Shown here piece after piece: positions 26,220 through 35,531 of a stretch of DNA of 64,000 nt. The notes below the pieces were generated by a model. It searched no databases and was not told the origin of the DNA. It worked only from the letters and a program-made list of their open reading frames with translations. This stretch comes from Fusibacter ferrireducens (GTDB lineage: Bacteria; Bacillota; Clostridia; Peptostreptococcales; Acidaminobacteraceae). The first letter of the stretch is position 1, and each line of letters starts with the position of its first letter. Position numbers and translations under genes: made by a program. The stretch is taken from assembly GCF_015352425.1 (NCBI RefSeq), contig NZ_JADKNH010000001.1, positions 180,691 to 244,690 on the forward strand, read 5' to 3'.

Positions 26220-27110
26220 ATGGACTACGGTATCATCTTTAAGGGGATTGGCGGATTTTACTATGTGAAATTTAACGATTCTATTTACGAATGCAAGGCA
26301 AGAGGTAAGTTTAAAAATCAAAAGATTACGCCGCTGGTGGGAGATTATGTCCGAATCAGTATCCAAGATGAGGATAAAAAATTAGGTATGATTGAAGAAA
26401 TTCTTGAACGCAAAACGGAACTCTTGCGTCCCACTGTTGCGAATGTCAATCAAGCGATAATTGTCTTCTCTATAAAAAATCCACTGCCTAACATCATTCT
26501 TTTGGACAAAATGCTTGTTTTGGCAGAGCAATCAGGTCTTGATATTGTCATTTGCTTTAATAAGGCAGACCTCGATGTGGATTTTGATTATGAGAAGTAT
26601 GAAGCTATTTATCATCGCATAGGATATCCGGTTTTAAAGACATGTGCCCTTGAAGGTGAGGGGATTGATGCGTTAAGTGTATATCTTCAAGATAAGATCA
26701 CTGTTTTTTCTGGACCGTCAGGTGTCGGTAAGTCGTCGCTTTTAAATGCGGTTCACGAGGGGTTCACCTTGCAGACTGGCGAGATCAGTGAAAAGATTAA
26801 GAGAGGAAAACATACCACGAGACATTCTGAGCTCATGGAACTCAAAAATGGGGGGATCGTTGTAGATACACCTGGTTTTACCTCCCTGTCGATGCACGAA
26901 GTGGCACCTGAGGATTTGAAAGAATATTTTATAGAATTCAGAATGCAGGGCGAGTCTTGTCGATTTGACAATTGCATGCATTTGAATGAGCCGGGATGTG
27001 CGGTTAAAGAGGCTGTTGAAAGACATGATATTTCCAAAGATCGTTATGAAGCTTATCTCTATATATTGAATGAAATTAATGAACTTAAAAGGAGACAAAA
27101 AAAATGGTAA
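26220..27110 (+). CDS. rsgA: Ribosome small-subunit GTPase RsgA
   Basis: A 296-residue circularly permuted GTPase acting late in 30S assembly. An OB-fold domain covers about residues 1-65. G4 (FNKADL) precedes G1 (FSGPSGVGKSSLLNA) and G3 (VDTPGF). The C-terminal zinc knuckle is CRFDNCMHLNEPGC. AAAGGAG precedes the ATG. It overlaps rpe by seven bases. Confidence 0.95.
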   Translation: MDYGIIFKGIGGFYYVKFNDSIYECKARGKFKNQKITPLVGDYVRISIQDEDKKLGMIEEILERKTELLRPTVANVNQAIIVFSIKNPLPNIILLDKMLVLAEQSGLDIVICFNKADLDVDFDYEKYEAIYHRIGYPVLKTCALEGEGIDALSVYLQDKITVFSGPSGVGKSSLLNAVHEGFTLQTGEISEKIKRGKHTTRHSELMELKNGGIVVDTPGFTSLSMHEVAPEDLKEYFIEFRMQGESCRFDNCMHLNEPGCAVKEAVERHDISKDRYEAYLYILNEINELKRRQKKW

Positions 27111-27757
27111 AACTAGCGCCATCAATACTATCAGCAGATTTTTCAAGATTGTTAGAGCATGTTAAAGAGGTCGAAGCAGCAGGTGCAGAATATCTGCACG
27201 TGGATGTTATGGATGGTCATTTTGTACCCAATATATCTTTTGGAGCACCCATTTTAAGATCATTAAAGGGTAAGACGAATCTATTTGTCGACGTACATTT
27301 GATGATTGAAAATCCAGATCAATATGTGAAAGATTTTGTCGATGCAGGTGCTGATTTGATCAATGTGCACATTGAAGCGTGTCCTCATATTCATCGGACG
27401 CTTCAATATATCAAATCGCTGGGCGTAAAAGCTGGTGTTACACTTAATCCAGGAACGCCTCTGGTGGTGCTGGAAGAGGTTTTATCCTATGTAGATATGG
27501 TTTTGCTCATGTCTGTCAATCCTGGATTTGGTGGACAGAGTTATATTGAAGCTACCACAGATAAGATCTTCAGATTGAAAACCATGATTGATGACAGAGG
27601 GTTAGATATCGACATCCAAGTGGATGGTGGCATAAAACTGGATAATGTCAAAACGGTGGTTGATGCTGGCGCAAATGTTATTGTGGCCGGTTCGGCGATT
27701 TTTAATACGGACAATATCAACGATACTGTTTTGGCTTTTAGAGAAGCGATCAAATGA
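27104..27757 (+). CDS. rpe: Ribulose-phosphate 3-epimerase
   Basis: A 217-residue TIM-barrel enzyme of the pentose phosphate pathway. Motifs: APSILSADFSRL, HVDVMDGHFVPNISFG, MSVNPGFGGQ and IQVDGGI, with metal-binding His and catalytic Asp in place. AAAGGAGA inside the end of rsgA is its ribosome binding site. It overlaps thiN by the ATGA junction. Confidence 0.97.
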   Translation: MVKLAPSILSADFSRLLEHVKEVEAAGAEYLHVDVMDGHFVPNISFGAPILRSLKGKTNLFVDVHLMIENPDQYVKDFVDAGADLINVHIEACPHIHRTLQYIKSLGVKAGVTLNPGTPLVVLEEVLSYVDMVLLMSVNPGFGGQSYIEATTDKIFRLKTMIDDRGLDIDIQVDGGIKLDNVKTVVDAGANVIVAGSAIFNTDNINDTVLAFREAIK

Positions 27758-28449
27758 AAAAGGTCGCCCTGATAGTGCTTAATGGTTTTTATAACGATTA
27801 TGATGCACTTAAAATAATATTGGAAGAACAATTTAAAGATGAGAGCCCTGAGATTGTATTGGGTGTCGATGGTGGTACCAATCATCTTGAAGCGCTAGGG
27901 CTAGAGCCGACGCATATTTTGGGAGATTTTGATTCCATTGAGAATATTGAAGTTCATAAACAGAGATTTAAAGAGGCGGCATGGCTCGTATATCCCTCTG
28001 AAAAAGATTATACAGATTCAGAACTCGCCTTTGAAACTGCAAAAGGTCTAGGTTGTAATGAAGCAATAGTTCTAGGTGCTTTTGGCGGACGAATGGATCA
28101 TATGTTGGGAACGGTGTTCTTACTCAATCGCTTTAGCGATATCATGCAAATTGAAATGCTAGATGTCCATAACCGTATAAAATTGATTGAAGGCCCTGTT
28201 CAGTATGTCTTAGAAAAGGAAAAGGTGCCTTATCAGTATGTTTCACTTATCCCTTTATCTGCTCAAGCGACGGGCATTGATTTAATCGGATTTAAATATC
28301 CGCTGAATAGAGCTACTATAAATCTAGGTGAGACAGTTGGCATTAGTAATGAAATCATTGACGATATAGCCATGATTTCATTTGTCTCGGGAAAGTTGCT
28401 CATGATTTTCTCAAAAGATTCAATTGAAAAAAACACAGGCTTGAAATAG
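27754..28449 (+). CDS. thiN: Thiamine pyrophosphokinase
   Basis: A 231-residue enzyme making thiamine diphosphate from thiamine and ATP. Motifs: GVDGGTNHL, LGDFDSI, DYTDSELA and GAFGGRMDHML. It overlaps the rpe stop at ATGA. Its last codons form the first arm of the terminator. No TPP riboswitch precedes this operon, as expected for an internal gene. Confidence 0.93.
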   Translation: MKKVALIVLNGFYNDYDALKIILEEQFKDESPEIVLGVDGGTNHLEALGLEPTHILGDFDSIENIEVHKQRFKEAAWLVYPSEKDYTDSELAFETAKGLGCNEAIVLGAFGGRMDHMLGTVFLLNRFSDIMQIEMLDVHNRIKLIEGPVQYVLEKEKVPYQYVSLIPLSAQATGIDLIGFKYPLNRATINLGETVGISNEIIDDIAMISFVSGKLLMIFSKDSIEKNTGLK

Positions 28450-28470
28450 AGATTGCCTGTGTTTTTCTTT
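28429..28470 (+). terminator. Terminator overlapping the thiN stop codon
   Basis: AAAAACACAGGC (28429-28440) pairs with GCCTGTGTTTTT (28455-28466) around 14 bases that contain the thiN stop, followed by CTTT. It ends the long plus-strand operon. Confidence 0.9.
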
Positions 28471-28572
28471 TGAGATCAAAGTGAATCCTTCTCAAAGTCA
28501 ATCCTTGAGCTAGGGACCAGAGGTTGAACAAGGAACAGGTGAAAAGAGAGATGAGATTGTTAGGGTCTGCTG

Positions 28573-29280
28573 TTAAACGGAGGCCTTGTCGCAGACTGCA
28601 TCTATAAAACCGCCGATGATCGGATGTGGATTCTCTCTAGTGGATTTGGATTGCGGCACGAACAATGTCGCCATGAAGAATTTTTTGTCGGTCAATTCCA
28701 ATATTCGAATTTCATTTTCTTGGTCAATTCCCGAAAACATTAGAGTAGGATGTACGAGTTTGTGGAGAAAATCTGGATTGATGCCGAAATTGCAATAGTA
28801 ATCTTCGCTTGCCATACTCGCGCCATAGAATTCAAAAGCTTTTGTGCCTTCTTTTATGTTCACTTGCATTGTTTTGCCTGCTAGAGAACAGACCAGCTTA
28901 TTGATAAAAAGTTCTGAAGATTCGGGATTATATTCCTCGTGTTGCGCAGCTTCATAGCCTAACATATCTTTTGCAATTTCCACGACTGAATGTTGGAAGC
29001 CAGCACAAGTTCCAAGATGTGGGACGTCATTGTTCCTAGCATATTCAATGGCATTCAGAGCACCTTTTAGGCTGTTAAAGGGACTTCCGGGCGCACTCCA
29101 TATCCCGTGATAATCCTTGAGCATTTTAGAGGGATTCTCTTCAAGTAAATTCGTATCAATCCAGTTGTATTCTATTTTACAATTTTTGATAACTGAAAAA
29201 TCTTCTAAAGCGGAGTTTAATTTTACGTGCGTTGAATTGTTTGACTTAAATTCTCCTATGACAGCAATTTTTAAAATCAT
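28573..29280 (-). CDS. CTP-synthase-C-terminus-like glutamine amidotransferase homologue with altered active site
   Basis: A 235-residue stand-alone class I amidotransferase-like protein. The nucleophile elbow is intact (HLGTCAGFQHS, Cys92), and the ending PHPIIGGFIDAV resembles the C-terminus of the glutaminase domain of CTP synthase. The usual FHPE motif, which supplies the catalytic His and Glu, reads FVPQ (residues 207-210). Glutaminase activity is therefore doubtful. Databases hold a group of CTP-synthase-C-terminal-related (seleno)proteins that this may belong to. GGGAGG precedes ATG 29280. It is divergent from a LysR regulator that may control it. Confidence 0.75.
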   Translation of the reverse strand: MILKIAVIGEFKSNNSTHVKLNSALEDFSVIKNCKIEYNWIDTNLLEENPSKMLKDYHGIWSAPGSPFNSLKGALNAIEYARNNDVPHLGTCAGFQHSVVEIAKDMLGYEAAQHEEYNPESSELFINKLVCSLAGKTMQVNIKEGTKAFEFYGASMASEDYYCNFGINPDFLHKLVHPTLMFSGIDQENEIRILELTDKKFFMATLFVPQSKSTRENPHPIIGGFIDAVCDKASV

Positions 29281-29351
29281 GGTGGACCTCCCTTGAAATA
29301 TAATGAGTGATGGTTCTAACTATGGTGCTATTTTAATTTAAAATTTTGGTC

Positions 29352-29380
29352 TTGTAAAATGAATGTTTATCATATATAGT
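29352..29380 (+). promoter_or_regulatory. Candidate promoter of the LysR gene
   Basis: TTGTAA (29352-29357), 17-base spacer, TATAGT (29375-29380), 33 bases before the LysR start, in the divergent region shared with the amidotransferase-like gene. LysR operators would be expected here but I see no convincing one. Confidence 0.45.
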
Positions 29381-29413
29381 ATGAGTTATTAATCATGTAT
29401 AGGGGTGTTATTC

Positions 29414-30301
29414 ATGACTTTAAATCAAATTGAAATATTTTTAAAAACAGTGGCATATAAGAATTTTACTAAGGCAGGTGAAGATATAGGCATGACTCAA
29501 TCTGCAGTGAGTCACGCAATTGTAAATCTAGAGAAAGACTTGGGCGTGAAGTTGTTTGAAAGATCCAAAAAAGGCATTGAGTTGACGGCCAGTGGATCTG
29601 AAATCAACGAGCACATGCAAGCTATTTATAAACATGTCCATGCAATTTATGAATCGGTTGAAACTAAGGTTAAATTGCCCAAGTGTACAATTCGAATTGG
29701 CGTCTTTTCAAGCATTTCTTCATCTATTTTGCCCAAAATAATCAGGACATATAATGAGATTTATCCTCAGGTGAAAATTGCATTATTTGAAGGGACCGAC
29801 CAAGAAATTATAGAATGGCTTGATGAAGGCGTCGTGGACATTGCTTTTATAACACTTCCCAATGAGAAATATTACAGCAAATATGTGATTCAAGATGAAA
29901 TGAAAGTGATTTTATCTGAAGGGCATCCATTAAGTCGTTATAAATCTGTGGATTTAAAACAACTTGGTGGAGAGCCTTTTATCATGTCCAATGGGGGCTG
30001 CGAACCCTTCGTATTGGAAATTCTAGAAAATGGCATTCAAGGAGATGGCGGATGGGCTCTACCAGAAATATCGTATAGGGTAAATCATGTAAGTACCATT
30101 ATACAAATGGTGAGAGAAGCGCTTGGAGTCTCTATTGTACCGGAATTATCCATAAGAAATGAGCAGATGGAAGGCGTAATTGTAAAGTCTTTAAGACCAC
30201 CCGTTTATAGACGAATTGCCATTGCATCAAGGAAGGTGCCGGATGAAAATCCCGTCATTAAGACTTTTATAGACAAGGTGAGCAGAGCGGCTCAATTTTG
30301 A
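29414..30301 (+). CDS. LysR family transcriptional regulator
   Basis: A 295-residue regulator. The winged helix at residues 1-60 contains AGEDIGMTQSAVSHAI and LFERSKKGIELTASG; the rest is a two-lobed effector-binding domain. ATG 29414 follows AGGGGTG; a GTG at 29405 overlaps that site. LysR proteins usually control the divergent gene, here the amidotransferase-like protein. The ligand cannot be read from sequence. Confidence 0.9.
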   Translation: MTLNQIEIFLKTVAYKNFTKAGEDIGMTQSAVSHAIVNLEKDLGVKLFERSKKGIELTASGSEINEHMQAIYKHVHAIYESVETKVKLPKCTIRIGVFSSISSSILPKIIRTYNEIYPQVKIALFEGTDQEIIEWLDEGVVDIAFITLPNEKYYSKYVIQDEMKVILSEGHPLSRYKSVDLKQLGGEPFIMSNGGCEPFVLEILENGIQGDGGWALPEISYRVNHVSTIIQMVREALGVSIVPELSIRNEQMEGVIVKSLRPPVYRRIAIASRKVPDENPVIKTFIDKVSRAAQF

Positions 30302-30313
30302 AGTGTCAAAAAA

Positions 30314-30350
30314 TGCAAAAAAAAATCATATGACTCATGATCATATGATT
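30314..30350 (-). terminator. Terminator downstream of rpmB
   Basis: AATCATATGA (30324-30333) pairs with TCATATGATT (30341-30350) around seven bases. On the minus strand it is followed by a run of T (complement of the A run at 30316-30323). It may also slow plus-strand transcription from the LysR gene. Confidence 0.8.
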
Positions 30351-30380
30351 TGCTTTCTGTGTTTGATTTTACGGGTTCAA

Positions 30381-30572
30381 TTATACTGCTCTTTCAACTT
30401 TACCAGAACGTAAACATCTACTACACACTTTGATTCTCTTAGTACCGCCATTGATAGATGCTTTAACGCTTCTTAAGTTTGGAGACCAAGTTCTTCTATT
30501 ATGGTTGTTAGCGTGGCTGACAGTATTTCCAGATACTTTACCTTTGCCACAGATTTCACATGCTCTTGCCAT
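30381..30572 (-). CDS. rpmB: Large-subunit ribosomal protein bL28, zinc-binding form
   Basis: A 63-residue protein with the L28 segment [12 protein letters not shown]. It carries two Cys pairs, C5/C8 and C50/C53, the zinc-ribbon (C+) version. GGAGGTG precedes the ATG, and a consensus promoter lies upstream. It is divergent from the yloU-like gene, as in B. subtilis. Confidence 0.96.
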   Translation of the reverse strand: MARACEICGKGKVSGNTVSHANNHNRRTWSPNLRSVKASINGGTKRIKVCSRCLRSGKVERAV

Positions 30573-30616
30573 TTATGACACCTCCTTCGAGTGATTACTC
30601 TTAACATAACAAATTT

Positions 30617-30645
30617 ATTTTATCAGAGACGGACGCTTATTTCAA
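30617..30645 (-). promoter_or_regulatory. rpmB promoter
   Basis: On the minus strand TTGAAA, 17-base spacer, TAAAAT preceded by TGA, about 45 bases before the rpmB start. The match and spacing are very good. Confidence 0.75.
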
Positions 30646-30706
30646 GTCTTAAATACCTTAATTCTAATCTTTTTTGTAATATTTATAGGAAGAAGTGCTT
30701 ATTTTC

Positions 30707-30735
30707 TTGATATTGGATAGATATTGCTATAAAAT
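30707..30735 (+). promoter_or_regulatory. Promoter of the Asp23/fakA-like operon
   Basis: TTGATA (30707-30712), 17-base spacer, TAAAAT (30730-30735), about 45 bases upstream of the first gene. Confidence 0.65.
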
Positions 30736-30780
30736 TAGATTAAATGATTGAATACTCTTAAATAGAAGGAGGGGCATAAT

Positions 30781-31137
30781 ATGTCAATCAAAATTCAAAA
30801 TGAATTAGGCGATGTTATTATAGATGCGGATGTAGTTTCAACAATTGCAGGCCTTGCAGCGATGGAATGCTATGGCTTGGTAGGCATGACGTATAAATCT
30901 GCAAGAAGCGGACTTGCAAAAATTCTAAAGGGCGAACACCTTTCAAAAGGGGTGGAAGTAACCGTAGAGGAAACAGGTGTGATTGTTACTTTATACGTGA
31001 TCATTCAATTTGGAACTAAGATTTCTGTCGTAGCTGAAAATATCATTGAAAAAGTAAAATATAACGTTGAAAACCTCACTGGATTAAATGTTCTCGAGGT
31101 TAATCTTAATATCGAAGGCGTACGCGTTCAAGAGTAA
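30781..31137 (+). CDS. Asp23/Gls24 family envelope-stress protein (YloU-like)
   Basis: A 118-residue DUF322 protein: MSIKIQNELGDVIIDADVV at the start, then the conserved IAGLAAMECYGLVGM. No signal peptide. Family members are small, abundant and often linked to cell wall stress; YloU itself has no settled function. AGGAGGGG precedes the ATG. The DAK2-domain gene follows after 15 bases, a very conserved pair. Confidence 0.9.
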   Translation: MSIKIQNELGDVIIDADVVSTIAGLAAMECYGLVGMTYKSARSGLAKILKGEHLSKGVEVTVEETGVIVTLYVIIQFGTKISVVAENIIEKVKYNVENLTGLNVLEVNLNIEGVRVQE

Positions 31138-31152
31138 CTAGGAGGAATAGAC

Positions 31153-32817
31153 GTGGAATTAAAGACAATCGATGCAGAGTTGCTTAGTAAGATGTTTAAG
31201 CAAGGCACATATGAACTCAATAAAAATAAGGACTTGGTGGATGCGCTTAACGTATTTCCAGTGCCTGATGGTGATACTGGAACGAACATGTCATTGACGA
31301 TGAATTCAGCGATTGAAGTTGTCGCTAAACAATCTTACGAAACGGTTGAAGAAGTTTCAAAGGCAATTTCAAAAGGGTCTCTGATGGGCGCAAGAGGCAA
31401 TTCTGGCGTTATTTTATCTCAAATTTTTAGAGGGTTTGCAAAGGGTTGTAAAGGTAAAGTGAGTTTAAATTCTATAGAATTTTGCCATGCAGTAAAGGAT
31501 GCTGCAGATACGGCCTACAGTGCAGTGCTCAAACCGGTAGAAGGAACGATTTTAACTGTAATTCGCAAAATAGCTGAAAAGGCAATGGAATACACGGAAG
31601 AAGAGGTTGCAATAGATGAACTTTTGCATATATTGATTAAACGTGGTGAAGAGACACTTGAAAAGACACCAGAGTACTTAGACGTGTTGAAACAAGCGGG
31701 TGTTGTCGATGCTGGAGGCAAAGGCCTTTTATGCATTCTAAACGGCTGCTATGATGCCTTTTTAGGCAAAGAGTCCACTTTTGAAGCGATTAAAATAGAA
31801 AGTGCAGAAGCGCCGGCGCCAGCTCAAAACTTCATGTCAACAGAAGATATTGTATTTTCTTATTGTACAGAGTTCATCATTCAAGGTGATCATATCCAAG
31901 GGGATGCGCTGAGAGGTGTCATTGAAGGTTTAGGAGACAGCTTGGTATTCGTTCAGGATGAAGATCTCGTCAAAGTGCATATTCATACGAATAATCCTGG
32001 TATTGCACTTGAAGAAGCTTTAAAATATGGTGCACTCAAAAAAGTTAAAATTGAAAATATGAAGGATCAACACAGCAATATTATAGATCATCATCAAGAG
32101 GTGCAAGATGTGGCCGCTGAAGAGACTGTCCAAGAAGTTGAAGAAGTACTCCCGTATGAAGAAGATTATGGCTTTATAGCGGTTTCTATGGGTGATGGTT
32201 TTTCATCTATTTTCAGTGATCTTGGGATAGTTGGTAAGATACTTGGTGGACAGACTATGAATCCGAGTACAGAAGATTTTTTAAGAGAGATAGAGAAGTG
32301 TCCGTCAAAACATATTTTTCTGTTTCCAAACAACAGTAATATTATAATGGCTGCAGAACAGGCAAGGGTATTGAGCAAAAAGGACGTTTATGTGATTCCG
32401 TCTAAGACAATGGCGCAGTGTATAACAGCCATGCTTAATTTCAACAAAGAGGAAATGCCAGAAACAAATCATATGGCTATGACGGAAAGCCTCAAAACGG
32501 TTAAGACCATTCAGGTGACCTATGCGGTCCGAAATACAACATTTGATAATATGGTCATTGAAAAAGACGATTACTTGGCTGTGGCCGATGGTGCAATTAA
32601 AGCATCAGGTAAAGTTCAGACGGATGTCATCATGGAGGCGATTGAGCATACTGTGGATGGGAGCTCAGAAATTATTTCGATCTATTATGGTGCTGATGTT
32701 ATGGAAGCGGATGCGTTGGCTTTAGCGGAACTTATTGAAGAGCAATACGGTGATTTTGAAGTAGAAACCTACCGTGGAGGACAGCCGCTCTACTATTATG
32801 TTATTTCGGTTGAATAA
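31153..32817 (+). CDS. DAK2-domain fatty acid kinase FakA-like protein (YloV)
   Basis: A 554-residue protein. The DhaL/DAK2 nucleotide-binding domain covers about residues 5-205, with PVPDGDTGTNMSLTM (metal-binding Asp residues) and GSLMGARGNSGVILSQI. A middle domain and a DegV-like C-terminal part follow. In Firmicutes FakA phosphorylates fatty acids delivered by FakB (DegV) proteins for phospholipid synthesis. The start is GTG 31153 after GGAGGAA. No FakB gene is seen here. B. subtilis has sdaAB-sdaAA between this gene and recG; they are absent. Confidence 0.92.
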   Translation: MELKTIDAELLSKMFKQGTYELNKNKDLVDALNVFPVPDGDTGTNMSLTMNSAIEVVAKQSYETVEEVSKAISKGSLMGARGNSGVILSQIFRGFAKGCKGKVSLNSIEFCHAVKDAADTAYSAVLKPVEGTILTVIRKIAEKAMEYTEEEVAIDELLHILIKRGEETLEKTPEYLDVLKQAGVVDAGGKGLLCILNGCYDAFLGKESTFEAIKIESAEAPAPAQNFMSTEDIVFSYCTEFIIQGDHIQGDALRGVIEGLGDSLVFVQDEDLVKVHIHTNNPGIALEEALKYGALKKVKIENMKDQHSNIIDHHQEVQDVAAEETVQEVEEVLPYEEDYGFIAVSMGDGFSSIFSDLGIVGKILGGQTMNPSTEDFLREIEKCPSKHIFLFPNNSNIIMAAEQARVLSKKDVYVIPSKTMAQCITAMLNFNKEEMPETNHMAMTESLKTVKTIQVTYAVRNTTFDNMVIEKDDYLAVADGAIKASGKVQTDVIMEAIEHTVDGSSEIISIYYGADVMEADALALAELIEEQYGDFEVETYRGGQPLYYYVISVE

Positions 32818-32829
32818 AAGTTACTTTTT

Positions 32830-32860
32830 AACGCACTCAAATTGATTTGAGTGCGTTTTA
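32830..32860 (+). terminator. Terminator after the FakA-like gene
   Basis: AACGCACTCAAA-TTGA-TTTGAGTGCGTT is a perfect 12-pair stem with a four-base loop, followed by TTA only. The short T tract may allow some read-through to recG. Confidence 0.75.
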
Positions 32861-32922
32861 GATAGGATGTCCTTCGATATTGTAGAGTGATCTTGTGAAT
32901 TTACCGCATGAGAGGTGATAAA

Positions 32923-34950
32923 GTGTTTGATATGCCTTTGAATAATTTAAAGGGAATTGGCGATAAAAAAGCGGCTAAACTGAAAAAGATTGGATTGTCA
33001 ACTTATAGAGATGTCCTCTATGATTTTCCTATGAGATATATTGATCGTAGGAAAATTGCTAACATCTCAGAAGCACCTAATCAAGCACATGTGACCATAA
33101 TGGCAAAGGTTTTGAATATTCGATTCAAATTGGTGAATAAGTCTCAAAAGGAAATTATGATCTTGGATGTCGCGGATAGTTTTCATCAAGGTGAGATTGT
33201 CTTCTTTTCACCACAATATATCAAGTCCTTTTTTAAACCCAATGAGGTTTACTATTTTTTTGGTAAAATCGAAAAAATGGGTGCTTTTTTCAAGATGATG
33301 CACCCGGAATATGCAAGAGAGCATGATAAACAATTTTTATCTATTCTCCCTGTGTACGCTTCGACTTTAGGCCTTTATCAATCAGATCTCGTGCGTATGC
33401 ATCAACAAGTAGCCGGGTTGTTGAGTCCTATGGTGGAAGAGACGTTGCCACTATCCATAATTGGCTTAGGCAAACTTTGTGCTTTAAAGGAAGCCCTTTA
33501 TCATATTCATTCACCTAAAGATGAGCAAACCTTAAAAGTGGCGCGCTACCGTTTGATATATGAGGAGTTGTTTACATTGCAACTCAAACTGATCGTGCTC
33601 AAGAACAATTATCATAAAGCAAAAGCGGATTGCCTTGAAGCAGATCAGGAAATATCCGATTTTATGACGCTTTTGCCCTTTAAACTTACGAATGCACAAG
33701 TTAAGGCACTTGAAGATATAAAAAGAGATTTGAAGTCAGGCAATTCTATGAATCGCTTAATCCAAGGAGATGTTGGATCTGGAAAGACCATAGTGGCCTT
33801 TTTAACTTTATTAATTGCATTGAAAAACGGCAAGCAAGGTGTCCTCATGGCACCCACTGCCATACTGGCCAGACAACATTATGAGAGTTTTAAAAAATAT
33901 TTTGATGAGGCCTATGCAGTTGAAATTTTGGATTCTAGTGTTTCGGCAAAGGAAAAAAAACGCATAAAATCTGAAATTACACTTGGACATATAGATGTGG
34001 TCATTGGCACACATGCTGTGTTGGAAGAAGATGTTGTGTTCAAAGATCTTGGGGTCGTCATAACGGATGAACAGCATCGCTTTGGCGTGAGGCAGCGCAC
34101 AATTGTTTCGCAAAAAGGTCATAATCCCCATGTGCTTATTATGTCTGCAACGCCTATTCCAAGAACACTCTCTCTAATTCTATATGGGGATATGGATGTC
34201 TCTATTGTGGATGAAATGCCAGAGGGCAGAAAACCAATCAAAACACACTTTGTAAAGCCCTCAAAGCTTGAAGAAATGTATGGATTTATTCATAAAATGC
34301 TCGAGGCAGGGCGGCAGATTTACTTTGTTTGCCCGTTGGTTGAAGATTCTGAGACGCTTGATTTAACATCAGCCACGGCACATTATGAAGCGCTTAAAGA
34401 GAGATTTGATCGTTATGCCGTGGGCATTGTACACGGTAAGATGAAAGCCAAAGATAAAGATTTGATAATGGAATCTTTTAAAAATAATGAAATTAAAATT
34501 TTGGTTTCTACAACGGTGATTGAGGTTGGCATAAATGTTCCGAATGCTTCTGTTATGGTTATTTTAAATTCTGAAAGATTTGGACTGTCTCAATTGCATC
34601 AGCTTAGAGGCAGAGTGGGAAGAGGGGATGATCAGTCCTACTGTTTCTTATTGAGTGAAAAATTGTCCAAGGAAGCAAAGGCAAGGATAGAAACCATGGT
34701 CAATGAAACCAGTGGTTTTGAAATTGCTGACAAGGATCTTGAACTCAGAGGTTCTGGTGAAATTTTCGGCGTGCGGCAACACGGTTTGCCAGAACTCAAA
34801 TTGGCAGATTTATCAAAACATAAAAAAATACTTTTAGAAGCACAAAAACATGTTAAAATAGTAATTGCGGAGTATCAGCTTGGAAATAGAGAAATGATTC
34901 AGTATGTTGATAAACTCAGACTTGAGATTAATGAGACATTTACTTTGTAA
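32923..34950 (+). CDS. recG: ATP-dependent DNA helicase RecG
   Basis: A 675-residue helicase for fork reversal and branch migration. An OB-fold wedge domain covers about residues 50-150; Walker A is GDVGSGKTIVA; the DExH box is DEQH; motif VI includes QLRGRVGRG. GTG 32923 follows AGAGGTG at good spacing and gives MFDMPLNNLKG; an ATG at 32908 overlaps that site and is less likely. rsmD follows after 29 bases. Confidence 0.95.
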   Translation: MFDMPLNNLKGIGDKKAAKLKKIGLSTYRDVLYDFPMRYIDRRKIANISEAPNQAHVTIMAKVLNIRFKLVNKSQKEIMILDVADSFHQGEIVFFSPQYIKSFFKPNEVYYFFGKIEKMGAFFKMMHPEYAREHDKQFLSILPVYASTLGLYQSDLVRMHQQVAGLLSPMVEETLPLSIIGLGKLCALKEALYHIHSPKDEQTLKVARYRLIYEELFTLQLKLIVLKNNYHKAKADCLEADQEISDFMTLLPFKLTNAQVKALEDIKRDLKSGNSMNRLIQGDVGSGKTIVAFLTLLIALKNGKQGVLMAPTAILARQHYESFKKYFDEAYAVEILDSSVSAKEKKRIKSEITLGHIDVVIGTHAVLEEDVVFKDLGVVITDEQHRFGVRQRTIVSQKGHNPHVLIMSATPIPRTLSLILYGDMDVSIVDEMPEGRKPIKTHFVKPSKLEEMYGFIHKMLEAGRQIYFVCPLVEDSETLDLTSATAHYEALKERFDRYAVGIVHGKMKAKDKDLIMESFKNNEIKILVSTTVIEVGINVPNASVMVILNSERFGLSQLHQLRGRVGRGDDQSYCFLLSEKLSKEAKARIETMVNETSGFEIADKDLELRGSGEIFGVRQHGLPELKLADLSKHKKILLEAQKHVKIVIAEYQLGNREMIQYVDKLRLEINETFTL

Positions 34951-34979
34951 TGGGTATAATAGAAATTGGGATGTGAAAA

Positions 34980-35531
34980 ATGAGAGTTATTTCAGGCAGT
35001 GCAAGAGGCATGACGCTGGAGACTATAGAAGGCTTAGAGACAAGACCCACTACAGATCGTGTAAAGGAAGCCTTGTTCAGCATGATTCAGAATCAAATCT
35101 ATGGTGCTGTTTGCCTCGATTTATTTTCGGGATCTGGAGCACTTGGTATTGAGCTGATCAGTAGAGGCGCCGATCAAGTTGTGTTTTGTGAAAACAATTT
35201 AAAGGCCAAGCGGATCATTGACAAAAATATAGAAAAGGCAGCTTTCGGTGAGAAAGCCCGGATTCTGTCAGAAGATGTTTATCGTTTTTTAGAGACTTAT
35301 AGAGGGGAACCGTTTGATGTTATTGTCATGGATCCGCCGTATTTAAAAGGTCATGTAAAAAAAACTTTGACACAATTGGAACGCTATAATTTGCTCGGTG
35401 AAAGTGGTATAATAGTTGTTGAACATGATATTGAAGATGCTGAAGCATTAAATCATGGTACACAGTTCCTATTAGTGAAGACAAAAAAATACGGAAAGAT
35501 TGGTATTTCTATATACAGGAGGCAGGCGTGA
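34980..35531 (+). CDS. rsmD: 16S rRNA (guanine966-N2)-methyltransferase
   Basis: A 183-residue SAM-dependent methyltransferase: [14 protein letters not shown] at the start, SAM motif [15 protein letters not shown], catalytic motif MDPPYLKG. It modifies G966 of 16S rRNA. It overlaps the GTG of coaD by four bases, the standard rsmD-coaD arrangement. Confidence 0.95.
   Translation: MRVISGSARGMTLETIEGLETRPTTDRVKEALFSMIQNQIYGAVCLDLFSGSGALGIELISRGADQVVFCENNLKAKRIIDKNIEKAAFGEKARILSEDVYRFLETYRGEPFDVIVMDPPYLKGHVKKTLTQLERYNLLGESGIIVVEHDIEDAEALNHGTQFLLVKTKKYGKIGISIYRRQA

Noticed and set aside
27754-28449. Thiamine (TPP) riboswitch for thiN
   Set aside because: thiN overlaps rpe and no leader exists; no TPP motif is visible upstream of the operon.
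32923-34950. ATG 32908 as the recG start
   Set aside because: It overlaps the AGAGGTG ribosome binding site that fits GTG 32923.
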